Source: Scalindua sp964344685 (lineage in GTDB: Bacteria; Planctomycetota; Brocadiia; Brocadiales; Scalinduaceae). Taken from it: a stretch of 64,000 bases of DNA. This document shows positions 53,273 through 61,770 of this stretch, one piece after another. Where the stretch lies: positions 1-64,000 of the forward strand of contig CAYFOK010000007.1 in assembly GCA_964344685.1 (NCBI GenBank), in the 5' to 3' direction. The translations under genes were made by a program, and so were the position numbers. Positions within the stretch are counted from its first letter, which is position 1. The number at the start of each line of letters is the position of its first letter. Under the pieces are notes generated by a model. It searched no databases, was not told the origin of the DNA, and saw nothing but the letters and a program-made list of their open reading frames with translations.

Positions 53273-54733
53273 ATGACAAACATAACAGGTAATACCAGAA
53301 GAAAACTGACAATCAGGGAGCTGGACCCCGGTACTGACTTGCTGAGGATCTTTCACTATACCCAGGCTCACTCAAAGAACTTCTTTCTTGACAGCGTTGA
53401 TATTAATGAGAAGGCAGGAAGGTTCTCATTTATAGGATACGATCCATTTCTTACCGTCATGTCAAAAGGCAATAATGTATTGACGCAAAGCCGCAAAAGC
53501 ATTACCAGAAAAATAGGAAATCCTTTTGATGAACTGAGACACATGCTAAACAGCTTTCATCTGGAAAATAGCTTTGAGCCTATCCCGTTTACGTGTGGTG
53601 CTGTTGGATATCTTGCCTACGACCTCTGCCATTTCATCGAGAGGCTTCCTGACACTACAATAGATGATATTGAATTCCCGGAAATGTGCTTCAGCTTCTA
53701 TGACACAATTATTGCCGTTGATCATCATGAGAACAGATGCTTTCTGCTTTCGGTAAATATTAATCAGAACTCTCAAAAAAGTACAGCGAAAAGAATCGGC
53801 CACGTATTAAGGATGATTCGTAATGGATTGAATATACCATATGAAGAAGAGTCACGATTTGACAAAACCAGAATCAAGCGAAAGATAATAAGCAACTTCT
53901 CTAAAGAAAACTATTTAAGGGCGGTTGAGCGGGCAAAACAATATATAAATGCAGGTGACATTTACCAGGTTAATCTTTCACAGCGCTTTCAAACACAGAT
54001 AGAAACCTCTCCTTACGAAATATACAGGAGATTAAGAAAAATAAATCCGGCATCATTTTCAAGCTACTTGAGATTTGACAATAAATACGTAGTCAGTTCG
54101 TCTCCCGAGAGATTCCTATCTCTTCAAAACAGGGTTGATAAGACCGACAGTCAGAGTGAAGGAAAAGTGAGAAATATTCAAACAAGGCCTATTAAAGGTA
54201 CCAGGCCCAGAGGCAAAGATGAAGATATAAACAAGAAAATGAGAGAAGAGTTGCTTTCAAGCCAAAAGGACGATGCAGAATTGGCGATGATTGTAGACCT
54301 CGAACGTAACGATCTTGGACGGGTTTGCGATTATAATACTGTAAAGGTAACAGAGGAGAAAAAGCTGGAGGAGCATCCTACGGTGTATCACCTTGTCGCA
54401 ACCGTAGAAGGTAAGCTGCACTCACGGTATGACGCCATCGACCTGCTGAAAGCTACATTTCCGGGAGGCTCAATAACCGGTGCTCCCAAGGTAAGGGCCA
54501 TGCAGATTATTGATGAATTAGAACCTACCAAGCGTAGTGTATACACCGGTGCAATGGGATATTTGAGCTTTAACGGAAACTTAGATTTTAACATAGCAAT
54601 AAGAACGTTTCTGGTGAAAGACGATCATATCTTCTTTCAGGTTGGCGGCGGTATAGTTGCTGATTCAGATCCGGAGGATGAGTACCAGGAGACACTGCAT
54701 AAGGCCCGGGCATTAATAGATACACTTGAGTAA
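53273..54733 (+). CDS. pabB: Aminodeoxychorismate synthase component I
   Basis: A 486-residue chorismate-binding enzyme. RPIKGTRPRG carries the lysine that marks PabB rather than anthranilate synthase TrpE (which has Ala there). IVDLERNDLGRV, FPGGSITGAPKVRAM and YTGAMGYLSFNG are the further catalytic segments. With a glutaminase subunit it makes 4-amino-4-deoxychorismate for folate. No pabA is adjacent. It is followed by a PabC-like aminotransferase-fold gene 111 bases downstream. Confidence 0.88.
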   Translation: MTNITGNTRRKLTIRELDPGTDLLRIFHYTQAHSKNFFLDSVDINEKAGRFSFIGYDPFLTVMSKGNNVLTQSRKSITRKIGNPFDELRHMLNSFHLENSFEPIPFTCGAVGYLAYDLCHFIERLPDTTIDDIEFPEMCFSFYDTIIAVDHHENRCFLLSVNINQNSQKSTAKRIGHVLRMIRNGLNIPYEEESRFDKTRIKRKIISNFSKENYLRAVERAKQYINAGDIYQVNLSQRFQTQIETSPYEIYRRLRKINPASFSSYLRFDNKYVVSSSPERFLSLQNRVDKTDSQSEGKVRNIQTRPIKGTRPRGKDEDINKKMREELLSSQKDDAELAMIVDLERNDLGRVCDYNTVKVTEEKKLEEHPTVYHLVATVEGKLHSRYDAIDLLKATFPGGSITGAPKVRAMQIIDELEPTKRSVYTGAMGYLSFNGNLDFNIAIRTFLVKDDHIFFQVGGGIVADSDPEDEYQETLHKARALIDTLE

Positions 54734-54844
54734 GGTGTTGTAGATTTAATATTTAATATTAAAGATTGAATAGTTAAGAAATAACCCTCACACTAAGAAC
54801 ACAGAGAAAAAACCAAAGGCAAAAGAGAGTATAAGGTCATTATA

Positions 54845-55699
54845 ATGCAAGATGCTGAATTCATTTTTTTAAATGGCAGGATTATTCCGGATACGGATGG
54901 AAATATTTCGTCAGGTGATAGAGGGTTCCTCTACGGTGACGGAATTTATGAAACACTACGCTCGTATAGCGGAAACCCATTCAAGCTCGAAGAACATCTG
55001 GAAAGAATGCGTCATTCCGCAGAACATCTAAAGATATCTTTCGACTATACAATTGCTGACATAGGTGAGTGGATAAGCGAACTGATTGAGAAGAATGACT
55101 GTCAGGACGCCTATATCAGGATTACGCTTTCAAGAGGAACCGGTGGAGGCAGACTTCAAATGGACGACAATCTAGAGCCAACTACCCTGATCCAGGTCAA
55201 GCCGCTTATGCCCTATGACAGGAAGCTTTATGAGGAAGGAATGTCCCTGGTCGTTTCTCATTCCAGGAGAAGCACATCATGTCCTATATCCCGGCACAAG
55301 TCAACAAACCTGCTAAAAAGTATTCTGTTGAAAGAAGAAGCAGAGAAGAGGTCGGCACACGAGGCAATTATCGTAAATACAGATGAATATGTATCCGAGT
55401 GTGTAGTAAGTAATATTTTTCTCGTAAATAATGGTAGTGTTGTAACCCCCCCGCTTAATACAAATATCCTTCCGGGTATCACAAGAAAGACGGTACTTGA
55501 TATTTGCAGAGAGAGTAATATTACTGCAACTGAAAAGCCCTTCAGGACAGAGGTATTACTGAATGCGGACGAAGTATTTATTACCAATTCTCTGATGGAA
55601 ATAATGCCTGTCTCAAAGATTGAAAATTATAAGATAGGAGAAGCAATACCGGGAAAGATTACTCAGCAGCTTATGAGCACATACAAGCAATTGATTTAA
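54845..55699 (+). CDS. pabC: Aminodeoxychorismate lyase-like fold-type IV PLP enzyme
   Basis: A 284-residue fold-type IV PLP protein. DRGFLYGDGIYETLR near the N-terminus, the PLP lysine in ISRHKSTNLLKSILLK, and ECVVSNIFLV and LPGITRKTVLDI later. Related enzymes are aminodeoxychorismate lyase (PabC), D-amino-acid and branched-chain aminotransferases. The position right after pabB favours PabC, which releases p-aminobenzoate. The spacer between them carries AAGAACACAGAG, part of a string family seen in other spacers. Confidence 0.78.
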   Translation: MQDAEFIFLNGRIIPDTDGNISSGDRGFLYGDGIYETLRSYSGNPFKLEEHLERMRHSAEHLKISFDYTIADIGEWISELIEKNDCQDAYIRITLSRGTGGGRLQMDDNLEPTTLIQVKPLMPYDRKLYEEGMSLVVSHSRRSTSCPISRHKSTNLLKSILLKEEAEKRSAHEAIIVNTDEYVSECVVSNIFLVNNGSVVTPPLNTNILPGITRKTVLDICRESNITATEKPFRTEVLLNADEVFITNSLMEIMPVSKIENYKIGEAIPGKITQQLMSTYKQLI

Positions 55700-55760
55700 C
55701 TTCAGAGACTATACTTAAAACTATCGAATAATTTGTTAAACATATTAACAAAGGATCAAA

Positions 55761-56231
55761 ATGGAGCCTACAATAGAAGCCACATACGAAAGAGCAAGAC
55801 GACTAGCTAATCAAGCTATGTGGACAATGAGCCTTCAATCCCGGCGCTTGAAAACAACTGAGCCAGAAGATGAGGAATTTATATCTCGCAGGTGGTCAGA
55901 TTTTCATTTTCTCATTGTTGCATTAACTAGATTGCGACGAGCTGCAACCTTGGCAACAAAAGTGCCAGGAATAACGTCAAATATAAAGAACGCTTTAAAA
56001 GAGTTTGACCTGAAACTTCCAAATCTAAAAACAATGCGCGATGTATCCGAACATATCGATGATTACGCAGTTGATAACGGCAGAAACAAAGATATTAGTA
56101 GAAAATGCTTAGAAGTTCTCACGTACAATACTACAACATTTGAATGGCTTGGCTTTCAACTTGATACTGAAGACGCAATAAAAGCAAGTCAAAAGCTATT
56201 TAATGCAATTAGAAACATGCCATCTACTTGA
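55761..56231 (+). CDS. HEPN-like helical protein, candidate antiviral/toxin-type component
   Basis: A 156-residue all-helical protein that I do not recognise by family. It contains RDVSEH near residue 94, an RxxxxH arrangement like the catalytic motif of HEPN ribonucleases. The rest (FHFLIVALTRLRRAATLATKVPG; LKEFDLKLPNLKTM) forms amphipathic helices. It lies immediately upstream of a DUF3800 gene in the same direction and downstream of pabC. A two-gene accessory unit is plausible but the RNase assignment is inference from one motif. Confidence 0.5.
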   Translation: MEPTIEATYERARRLANQAMWTMSLQSRRLKTTEPEDEEFISRRWSDFHFLIVALTRLRRAATLATKVPGITSNIKNALKEFDLKLPNLKTMRDVSEHIDDYAVDNGRNKDISRKCLEVLTYNTTTFEWLGFQLDTEDAIKASQKLFNAIRNMPST

Positions 56232-56375
56232 AAAGCCTAACAGGCACATGAAGCCAATATATAATTAATCACTATGCAATTTAATATTTTTGAGACTGCC
56301 GCGTCAAGCCTTTCTTACAAGCATCCACAACGGTGGTGGTTGCTTATACTAAACATTATAAAAGTCTAAATCACG

Positions 56376-57026
56376 ATGAAGGAATCTAAAAGATATTATT
56401 TTGTTGATGAGGCTGGAGATTTAACTTTGTTCAACAAAAGAGGCAGAGTGCTAATTGGACAGGAGGGTTGTTCTAGCTATTTTATTTTAGGGGTTGCTCA
56501 TATAATAAACCCTCATGATGTAAGAACTAAACTTGATAACTTAAGAAGAGATATATTGTCGAATCCTTACCTTAAAGATATCCCTTCCGTCCACTCAAAA
56601 ACAAGGTTGTCATTTCATGCAAAAGATGATTGTCCAGAGGTTCGAAAGGATGTTTATGAACTAATCTCTTCCTTAGATATAAAAGTCTACTGTATAATCA
56701 GAAGAAAAATGAGTATTCTACAAACTGTTAAAAAGCAAAACCTAAATAATGAAAGTTGGAGATATAGTCAAAACGAAATATATGATGCTTGTGTAAAAAG
56801 AGTTTTTAAGGATCGGTTACATTCGGCTGAAGAGAATCATGTTACATTTTCCAGAAGAGGGAAATCTGATAGAAATAAAAAACTTTTTATTGAGTTATCA
56901 AAGGCAACAACAAATTTTGAAAAAACATCAGGTAAAATAGTGAGCTCATCTCATAAAGTTGCATCTAACTATCCGTCCAACGAACCATGTCTTCAAATTA
57001 TTGATTATTATTTGTGGGCGTTATAA
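56376..57026 (+). CDS. DUF3800 domain protein, interrupted near its end by an in-frame TAA
   Basis: The first 216 residues of a DUF3800 protein. It opens YYFVDEAGDLTLF (the acidic 'DEAG' motif); SFHAKDD, YCIIRRKM and CLQIIDYYLWAL are later family marks. DUF3800 is thought to be an RNase H-like nuclease fold and is often found in accessory DNA. The frame stops with TAA at 57024-57026 just after LWAL, where homologues normally read LWALQR; the rest follows in frame. The spacer before it has a 10-base imperfect inverted repeat (56319-56328/56336-56345). Confidence 0.7.
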   Translation: MKESKRYYFVDEAGDLTLFNKRGRVLIGQEGCSSYFILGVAHIINPHDVRTKLDNLRRDILSNPYLKDIPSVHSKTRLSFHAKDDCPEVRKDVYELISSLDIKVYCIIRRKMSILQTVKKQNLNNESWRYSQNEIYDACVKRVFKDRLHSAEENHVTFSRRGKSDRNKKLFIELSKATTNFEKTSGKIVSSSHKVASNYPSNEPCLQIIDYYLWAL

Positions 57027-57188
57027 AGATTGTACGAAAGACACGAAGACCGGTATTTCAATTATCTTAAAGAAAGGTTCTTAAGGATTATTGATCTAGA
57101 TGATAAAAGATCCAAAAAATACGGTGTTTATTATGACCAAAGAAATGAGCTTACAGTTGATAAAATAAAAGATTCTTTAACAGGCTAG
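57027..57188 (+). pseudogene. Detached C-terminal part of the DUF3800 gene
   Basis: After the TAA the same frame continues for 53 codons to a TAG at 57186. Its translation begins RLYERHEDRYFNYL and continues with FLRIIDLDD and YYDQRNELT, the expected C-terminal part of DUF3800 proteins. The stop probably replaces CAA (Gln) by a single C-to-T change. Confidence 0.75.
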
Positions 57189-57367
57189 ATCCAATTTCTC
57201 AGACACACGGCATGGAGCCGACGTTCACCTAATAAAGAATCAAAAATATTATTGTAATAAAATTGCTTTTTGTAAAGAAAAAAATATTACAATGGCAATG
57301 TTTGAATAACCTCCAGTCTACACGTTCCGGCTATCGCACATGCTCACGTAATACTTTATAATTCTAA

Positions 57368-58918
57368 TCACTCCCACTCAATAGTGCTTGGTGGTTTTGA
57401 GCTGATGTCGTAAACTACACGGTTAACACCTCTGACCTCATTTATTATGCGGCTCGAAATACGGGCCAGTACTTCGTATGGTATCTTTACCCAATCCGCA
57501 GTCATAAAATCGGTAGATTCAACAGCCCTGAGAGCAATAACGTTTTCATAGCTTCTCTCATCTCCCATTACGCCAACGGTACTCACCGGCAGGAAGACAG
57601 CAAATGCCTGAGCAATTTTTCCGTAAAGATCTGCCGATTTTATCTCCTGTATCATTATTTCGTCCGCACATCTGAGAATCTGTAATCTACTCTCTGTGAT
57701 ATCTCCTATTATCCTTATGGCAAGACCGGGGCCTGGAAAAGGATGTCTCCAAATAATATCATCCGGCAATCCAAGCTCAGAACCCATTTTACGCACCTCA
57801 TCTTTAAAAAGATCCCTGAGTGGTTCAACAAGTTCAAAACCCAATTCAGCAGGCAGCGCACCCACATTATGGTGGCTTTTAATAGTTACGGCAGGGCCTC
57901 CATGTACTGAAACACTTTCTATAATATCCGGGTACAGCGTACCCTGTGCCAGATATTTTATATCAGCAATTTTATTTGCTTCATCCTTAAACACATCAAT
58001 AAATTCGTGGCCGATAATTTTTCGCTTCTGCTCCGGGTCTGTAACACCTGACAATTTTTTTAAAAACCTCTCCCTTGCATCAACAAAATGCAAATCTACC
58101 TTGAAATTATTCTTAAAGGCCTCAATCACACTCTCGGATTCATTCATTCTCAGCAATCCGTTGTCAACAAAAACACATGAAAGATTACCGCCTATCGCAT
58201 TATAAATAAGAGCAGCTGCAACTGCAGAGTCGACTCCTCCGGATAGACCGCATATAACCCTTTCATTCCCCACCTGCTTCTGTATCTTTTCTACCGCACT
58301 CTTTATATATGAACTCATCTCCCAGTCACCTGAACAGCTGCAGATTTTAAATAGGAAATTATTCAGAATTTGACTACCTGATGGAGTATGTGTAACTTCC
58401 GGATGGAATTGAACACCGTAGAAATTTCTTTCCTTATGTCTTGCTGCAGCGTATGGACAATTATCAGTATATGCAAGTGACTGAAATTCGTCCGGAAGCT
58501 CCATTGCCTGGTCACCATGACTCATCCAGACATCTATAGTATTGTCCAGCGAATAAAAAAGAGAGGAATGGTCCTTAATTGTACATTTTGTATTTCCATA
58601 TTCTCTATTTACCGATGAGTTTATCTCAGCACCGAGTATCTGGCTGCCCAATTGAAACCCATAACATATACCCAGTATTGGTATATCCATAAAAAGCAGT
58701 TTCTCATTACATCGTGGAGCATCAGAGACATAAACGCTGGCTGGTCCGCCACTTAAAATTATCCCTTTAGGATTCTGTTGTTTGATCTCTTCAGGTGTTA
58801 TTTTATGAGATACTATTTTACTGTAGACGTTTTGTTCCCTTATTCTTCTGGCAATCAAGTGAGAGTATTGAGAACCAAAGTCAACTACCAGTACAATTTC
58901 ATGTGTTTTGCTGCCCAT
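57368..58918 (-). CDS. guaA: GMP synthase (glutamine-hydrolysing)
   Basis: A 516-residue two-domain enzyme converting XMP to GMP. The class I glutamine amidotransferase domain (about 1-195) has GICYGFQLG with the nucleophilic Cys and FHPEVTHT with the His. The ATP pyrophosphatase domain has SGGVDSAVAAALI, and the C-terminal dimerisation domain ends in ISSKPPSTIEWE, the standard GuaA end. Length is normal. An AT-rich inverted repeat (ATTGTAATA/TATTACAAT, 57251-57293) beyond the stop could serve as a weak terminator. Confidence 0.95.
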   Translation of the reverse strand: MGSKTHEIVLVVDFGSQYSHLIARRIREQNVYSKIVSHKITPEEIKQQNPKGIILSGGPASVYVSDAPRCNEKLLFMDIPILGICYGFQLGSQILGAEINSSVNREYGNTKCTIKDHSSLFYSLDNTIDVWMSHGDQAMELPDEFQSLAYTDNCPYAAARHKERNFYGVQFHPEVTHTPSGSQILNNFLFKICSCSGDWEMSSYIKSAVEKIQKQVGNERVICGLSGGVDSAVAAALIYNAIGGNLSCVFVDNGLLRMNESESVIEAFKNNFKVDLHFVDARERFLKKLSGVTDPEQKRKIIGHEFIDVFKDEANKIADIKYLAQGTLYPDIIESVSVHGGPAVTIKSHHNVGALPAELGFELVEPLRDLFKDEVRKMGSELGLPDDIIWRHPFPGPGLAIRIIGDITESRLQILRCADEIMIQEIKSADLYGKIAQAFAVFLPVSTVGVMGDERSYENVIALRAVESTDFMTADWVKIPYEVLARISSRIINEVRGVNRVVYDISSKPPSTIEWE

Positions 58919-59252
58919 TTTTTCTTAAATCACAAAAATATTCTTTATAACTCAATATGATAAAACAACATAACCATTACTTAATTTTTTGTTGAGAAAA
59001 TGTACAAATTTGTGCCACAATTTAAATAAGGTTGTACACGTAATACAATATATCTTTGAAATAATCAAGTCAGTTTTTTATGTACAAAAAACTAAAATCA
59101 TGGCAGTTTTAAGTAATCAAAAATACCTTGACTTTATTTTTTTATTGGTTATAGTCGATCCGAAATTTGGCAGATTACTCTTTTAAAGATGAAAGAAGTA
59201 TGGTATTATACATTTTGTTTGAGTCAGTTAAGCAGGTAAAAGGAGGGGCAAA
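58919..59252. other. Intergenic stretch holding divergent promoters
   Basis: Apart from the promoter-like site at 59128-59155 for the dksA-type gene, I see no gene, repeat or strong hairpin. The guaA promoter on the other strand must lie here but no box pair stands out. Confidence 0.4.
59128..59155 (+). promoter_or_regulatory. Promoter-like site of the dksA-lspA pair
   Basis: TTGACT (59128-59133), 16-base spacer, TATAGT (59150-59155): five of six matches at each box. The start would lie about 90 bases before 59253. Confidence 0.4.
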
Positions 59253-59645
59253 ATGAAGGCAGCAGAATTAGCACAATATAAAAGGATACTTTTAGATCTC
59301 AGGAAAAAACTGGTCGGCAACGTAACCTTTATGGAGGATGAAGCACTGGGAAAATCCAGGCAGGATGCATCCGGAGATCTATCAAATGTCCCTATCCACA
59401 TGGCTGATGTAGGTACCGACAACTACGATCGTGACTTAACCATCGGTTTGATCCAGAATGGTGAAGAGGAGTTGAAGGCAATAGATAATGCTCTGGAACG
59501 AATCGGAGACAAAACATATGGCTCTTGTGAGGAGTGTGGAAAGAAAATCTCTAAAGCACGCCTTTCAGCATTGCCTTACGTAAAAAACTGTATAGAGTGC
59601 CAGAGGCTTGAGGAGGAAGAGGGAGACGCAGAAGCTGGCTATTAG
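59253..59645 (+). CDS. DksA/TraR-family C4 zinc-finger protein
   Basis: A 130-residue protein: an N-terminal coiled-coil half and a C-terminal zinc finger CEEC...CIEC (about 17 residues between pairs), the DksA/TraR layout. DksA binds the secondary channel of RNA polymerase and works with ppGpp. LSNVPIHMADVGTDNYDRD resembles the tip region of the Bacillus YteA-type subgroup rather than E. coli DksA. AGGAGGGG is a strong ribosome site. The next gene, lspA, begins inside its 3' end. Confidence 0.85.
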   Translation: MKAAELAQYKRILLDLRKKLVGNVTFMEDEALGKSRQDASGDLSNVPIHMADVGTDNYDRDLTIGLIQNGEEELKAIDNALERIGDKTYGSCEECGKKISKARLSALPYVKNCIECQRLEEEEGDAEAGY

Positions 59646-60150
59646 TAAGGTTTCGAAAAATACTACACTTTTTTTGATTGTTACTTTTTGTGGAGTTCTT
59701 CTCGACCTTATAACAAAATGGGTAGTATTCACAAATTTTAATAACTCTGGAAGAGTTGTAATTATAAAAGGGTTTTTAGGTTTTATTTGCAGCAGAAATG
59801 AGGGTGTTGTTTGGGGCCTTGCTCAAGGCAGAAACAACATCCTCATTTTTTTTTGTATAGCAGCTATAGGTGCCATCCTCTGGTTTTATAAAAATTTTGA
59901 CAAATCCGGATTACTGCCTGTTATATCTTTTGGTATGATACTTTCAGGTGCAATAGGAAACTTATGGGATAGAATCTTCCATCACCATGTCAGAGACTTC
60001 ATAGATGTCCACCTGGGAATGGGATATCATTGGCCAACATTTAACATTGCGGATTCTCTCATATGCGTGGGAGTTGGTCTGATACTTTACGAAACGCTGT
60101 TCACAAAGAAGCAGAGAAGTTCACTCACACAGAAGAATGTGCCGAAGTAA
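59608..60150 (+). CDS. lspA: Lipoprotein signal peptidase (signal peptidase II)
   Basis: An aspartyl protease of the inner membrane that cleaves prolipoproteins before the lipidated Cys. Motifs: LLDLITKWVV, RNEGVVWGL, SGAIGNLWDRIF (first catalytic Asp) and FNIADSLICVG (second). Four membrane helices are visible. The only standard in-frame start before the first helix is TTG at 59608 within the dksA-type gene, but the good ribosome site (AGGAGGAAGAGGGAG, 59611-59625) lies after it, so a CTG at 59635 or ATT at 59641 may be the true start. The 3' end overlaps ilvE on the other strand by 26 bases. Confidence 0.88.
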   Translation: MRRKRETQKLAISKVSKNTTLFLIVTFCGVLLDLITKWVVFTNFNNSGRVVIIKGFLGFICSRNEGVVWGLAQGRNNILIFFCIAAIGAILWFYKNFDKSGLLPVISFGMILSGAIGNLWDRIFHHHVRDFIDVHLGMGYHWPTFNIADSLICVGVGLILYETLFTKKQRSSLTQKNVPK

Positions 60151-60994
60151 GTTCCTGATATTTTGTTAATAAACCGAGAGTAATTTTACCGGGTTTGCCA
60201 GTACCGATTTTCCTACCGTCTATGTTAGCTACAGGAATGATCTCCGCTGCAGTTCCAGTCAGAAAACATTCATCAGCATCAAACAAATCATCCTGTGTCA
60301 GCTGCTCTTCTTTTACCGTTATACCCGCCTCTTTTGCAAGTTCAATAACAACATTTCTCGTTATGCCTATCAGAATTCCTGCAGAAACAGGAGGCGTAAT
60401 AATTTCATTATCTTTTACTATGAAAATATTGTCTCCGGTACACTCTGCTACATAACCATCTGTATTTAACATAATACCCTCGGCAGCACCGGCGTTGAGA
60501 CATTCTATTTTAGCCAGAATATTATTAAGGTAATTCATTGATTTTATAGCGGGATTGAGTGCTTTTGAATGATTTCTAATTGTCTGAACTATAATTGCAT
60601 CAAGCCCCTTCTCATACAACTCCTTAGGGTACAGTTGGATGGTATCTGTTATAATTATAAGCTGCGACTCTTCACAGTTAAAGGGGTCAAGGCCAAGCTT
60701 CCCCACTCCCCTGGTCACTACCAGCCTGATATAAGAGTCTCTCAGGTTATTAGCCTTCAGCGTATCCAGAACAGCATCTTTAAGCTCATCCTTAGTCAAT
60801 GTTATTTTAAGGGAAATTGCCTCTGCAGAATCATAAAGCCTGTCGATATGTTCTGTAAATTTGAATACAGCCCCATTGTAGCACCTAATCCCCTCAAAGA
60901 CTCCATCACCATACAATAAACCATGGTCAAAAACAGACACCTTCGCCTCTTCTTTTGGATACAACTTTCCGTTTATGTATACCTTCGGTTCCAT
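60125..60994 (-). CDS. ilvE: Branched-chain-amino-acid aminotransferase
   Basis: A 289-residue fold-type IV PLP aminotransferase. VFDHGLLYGDGVFEGIRCYNG near the start, PLP lysine in PAIKSMNYLNNILAKIE, and AECTGDNIFIV and GILIGITRNVVIELA later are IlvE marks. It interconverts Val, Leu and Ile with their oxo-acids. It is the third gene of a minus-strand series lysS-lolD-ilvE, 16 bases after lolD. Confidence 0.9.
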   Translation of the reverse strand: MEPKVYINGKLYPKEEAKVSVFDHGLLYGDGVFEGIRCYNGAVFKFTEHIDRLYDSAEAISLKITLTKDELKDAVLDTLKANNLRDSYIRLVVTRGVGKLGLDPFNCEESQLIIITDTIQLYPKELYEKGLDAIIVQTIRNHSKALNPAIKSMNYLNNILAKIECLNAGAAEGIMLNTDGYVAECTGDNIFIVKDNEIITPPVSAGILIGITRNVVIELAKEAGITVKEEQLTQDDLFDADECFLTGTAAEIIPVANIDGRKIGTGKPGKITLGLLTKYQELTSAHSSV

Positions 60995-61010
60995 CTACTG
61001 TAGCGTTCCT

Positions 61011-61727
61011 TCAATTACTGGAATAATTAACAATCTTACCATCAGCCATCCTGACTACATTACCAGCCAATTTCGCAAAGCGTTCATCATGTGTAACAAT
61101 TACTACGGTCTGCTTCGTTTTCTCATTCAAATCCCAAATTAATTCCTGGATCTCACTCCCAGACTTTGTATCAAGATTGCCTGTAGGCTCATCACACAAC
61201 AATATCTCAGGGTTATTCATTAAAGCCCTGACAATCGCCACTCTCTGTTTCTCTCCACCTGAAAGCTCATTTGGTCTATGATTAATTCTGTTTCCAAGGC
61301 CTACACGATCTAGAAGCTGCATCGCTTGTTCCGTATAATCTTTTTTAGATGTTGTCTTGAAAAATTTTTTGCCAATCAGGCGAGGCATCAGTACATTTTC
61401 TAATGCATTAAAATCCGGCAAAAGATGATAAAATTGAAATACAAACCCAAAAATTCTGTTCCGTTTTTCTGCTAATTTCTTCTGACCGATAATACTTAAA
61501 TTTTCACCCTTGAAACTCACATGGCCTGAAGTCGGTGTATCTAATATCCCCAGGATGTGGAGAAGTGAACTTTTACCTGCACCGGAAGCCCCCAGGATGA
61601 TTAATATCTCACTTTTTTTTACATCCAGATTCACTCCGTCGAGCACACGAATAGATGATTTGCCGATTTTATACTCCTTGCAAACCTCTTTCGCACTCAG
61701 GTAACTCTCGCCAATCTCTTCTACCAT
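61011..61727 (-). CDS. lolD: LolD-type ABC transporter ATP-binding protein
   Basis: A 238-residue ABC ATPase. Walker A GASGAGKSS, Q-loop FVFQFYHLLPDFNALENVLMP (typical of LolD/MacB), signature LSGGEKQR, Walker B ILLCDEPTGNLD and the switch His in VTHD. LolD powers release of lipoproteins from the inner membrane with LolC/LolE. Neither membrane partner is adjacent, which is unusual. It lies 43 bases downstream of lysS. Confidence 0.85.
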   Translation of the reverse strand: MVEEIGESYLSAKEVCKEYKIGKSSIRVLDGVNLDVKKSEILIILGASGAGKSSLLHILGILDTPTSGHVSFKGENLSIIGQKKLAEKRNRIFGFVFQFYHLLPDFNALENVLMPRLIGKKFFKTTSKKDYTEQAMQLLDRVGLGNRINHRPNELSGGEKQRVAIVRALMNNPEILLCDEPTGNLDTKSGSEIQELIWDLNEKTKQTVVIVTHDERFAKLAGNVVRMADGKIVNYSSN

Positions 61728-61770
61728 ATCTTATATTTTTCTTTTTTCAATACTCTGTAAAACTAAATAG

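Noticed and set aside
56235..56345. Integron attC-like site after the HEPN-like gene (GCCTAAC, with GTTAAAC before the gene)
   Set aside because: Only the 7-base core strings match; the spacer has no matching second core before the DUF3800 gene, the fold is not attC-like, and no integrase is visible.
40498..57188. Alternative genetic code (stop codons read as sense)
   Set aside because: Many intact genes of normal length in the window end properly in TAA, TAG or TGA, so a general reassignment does not fit.
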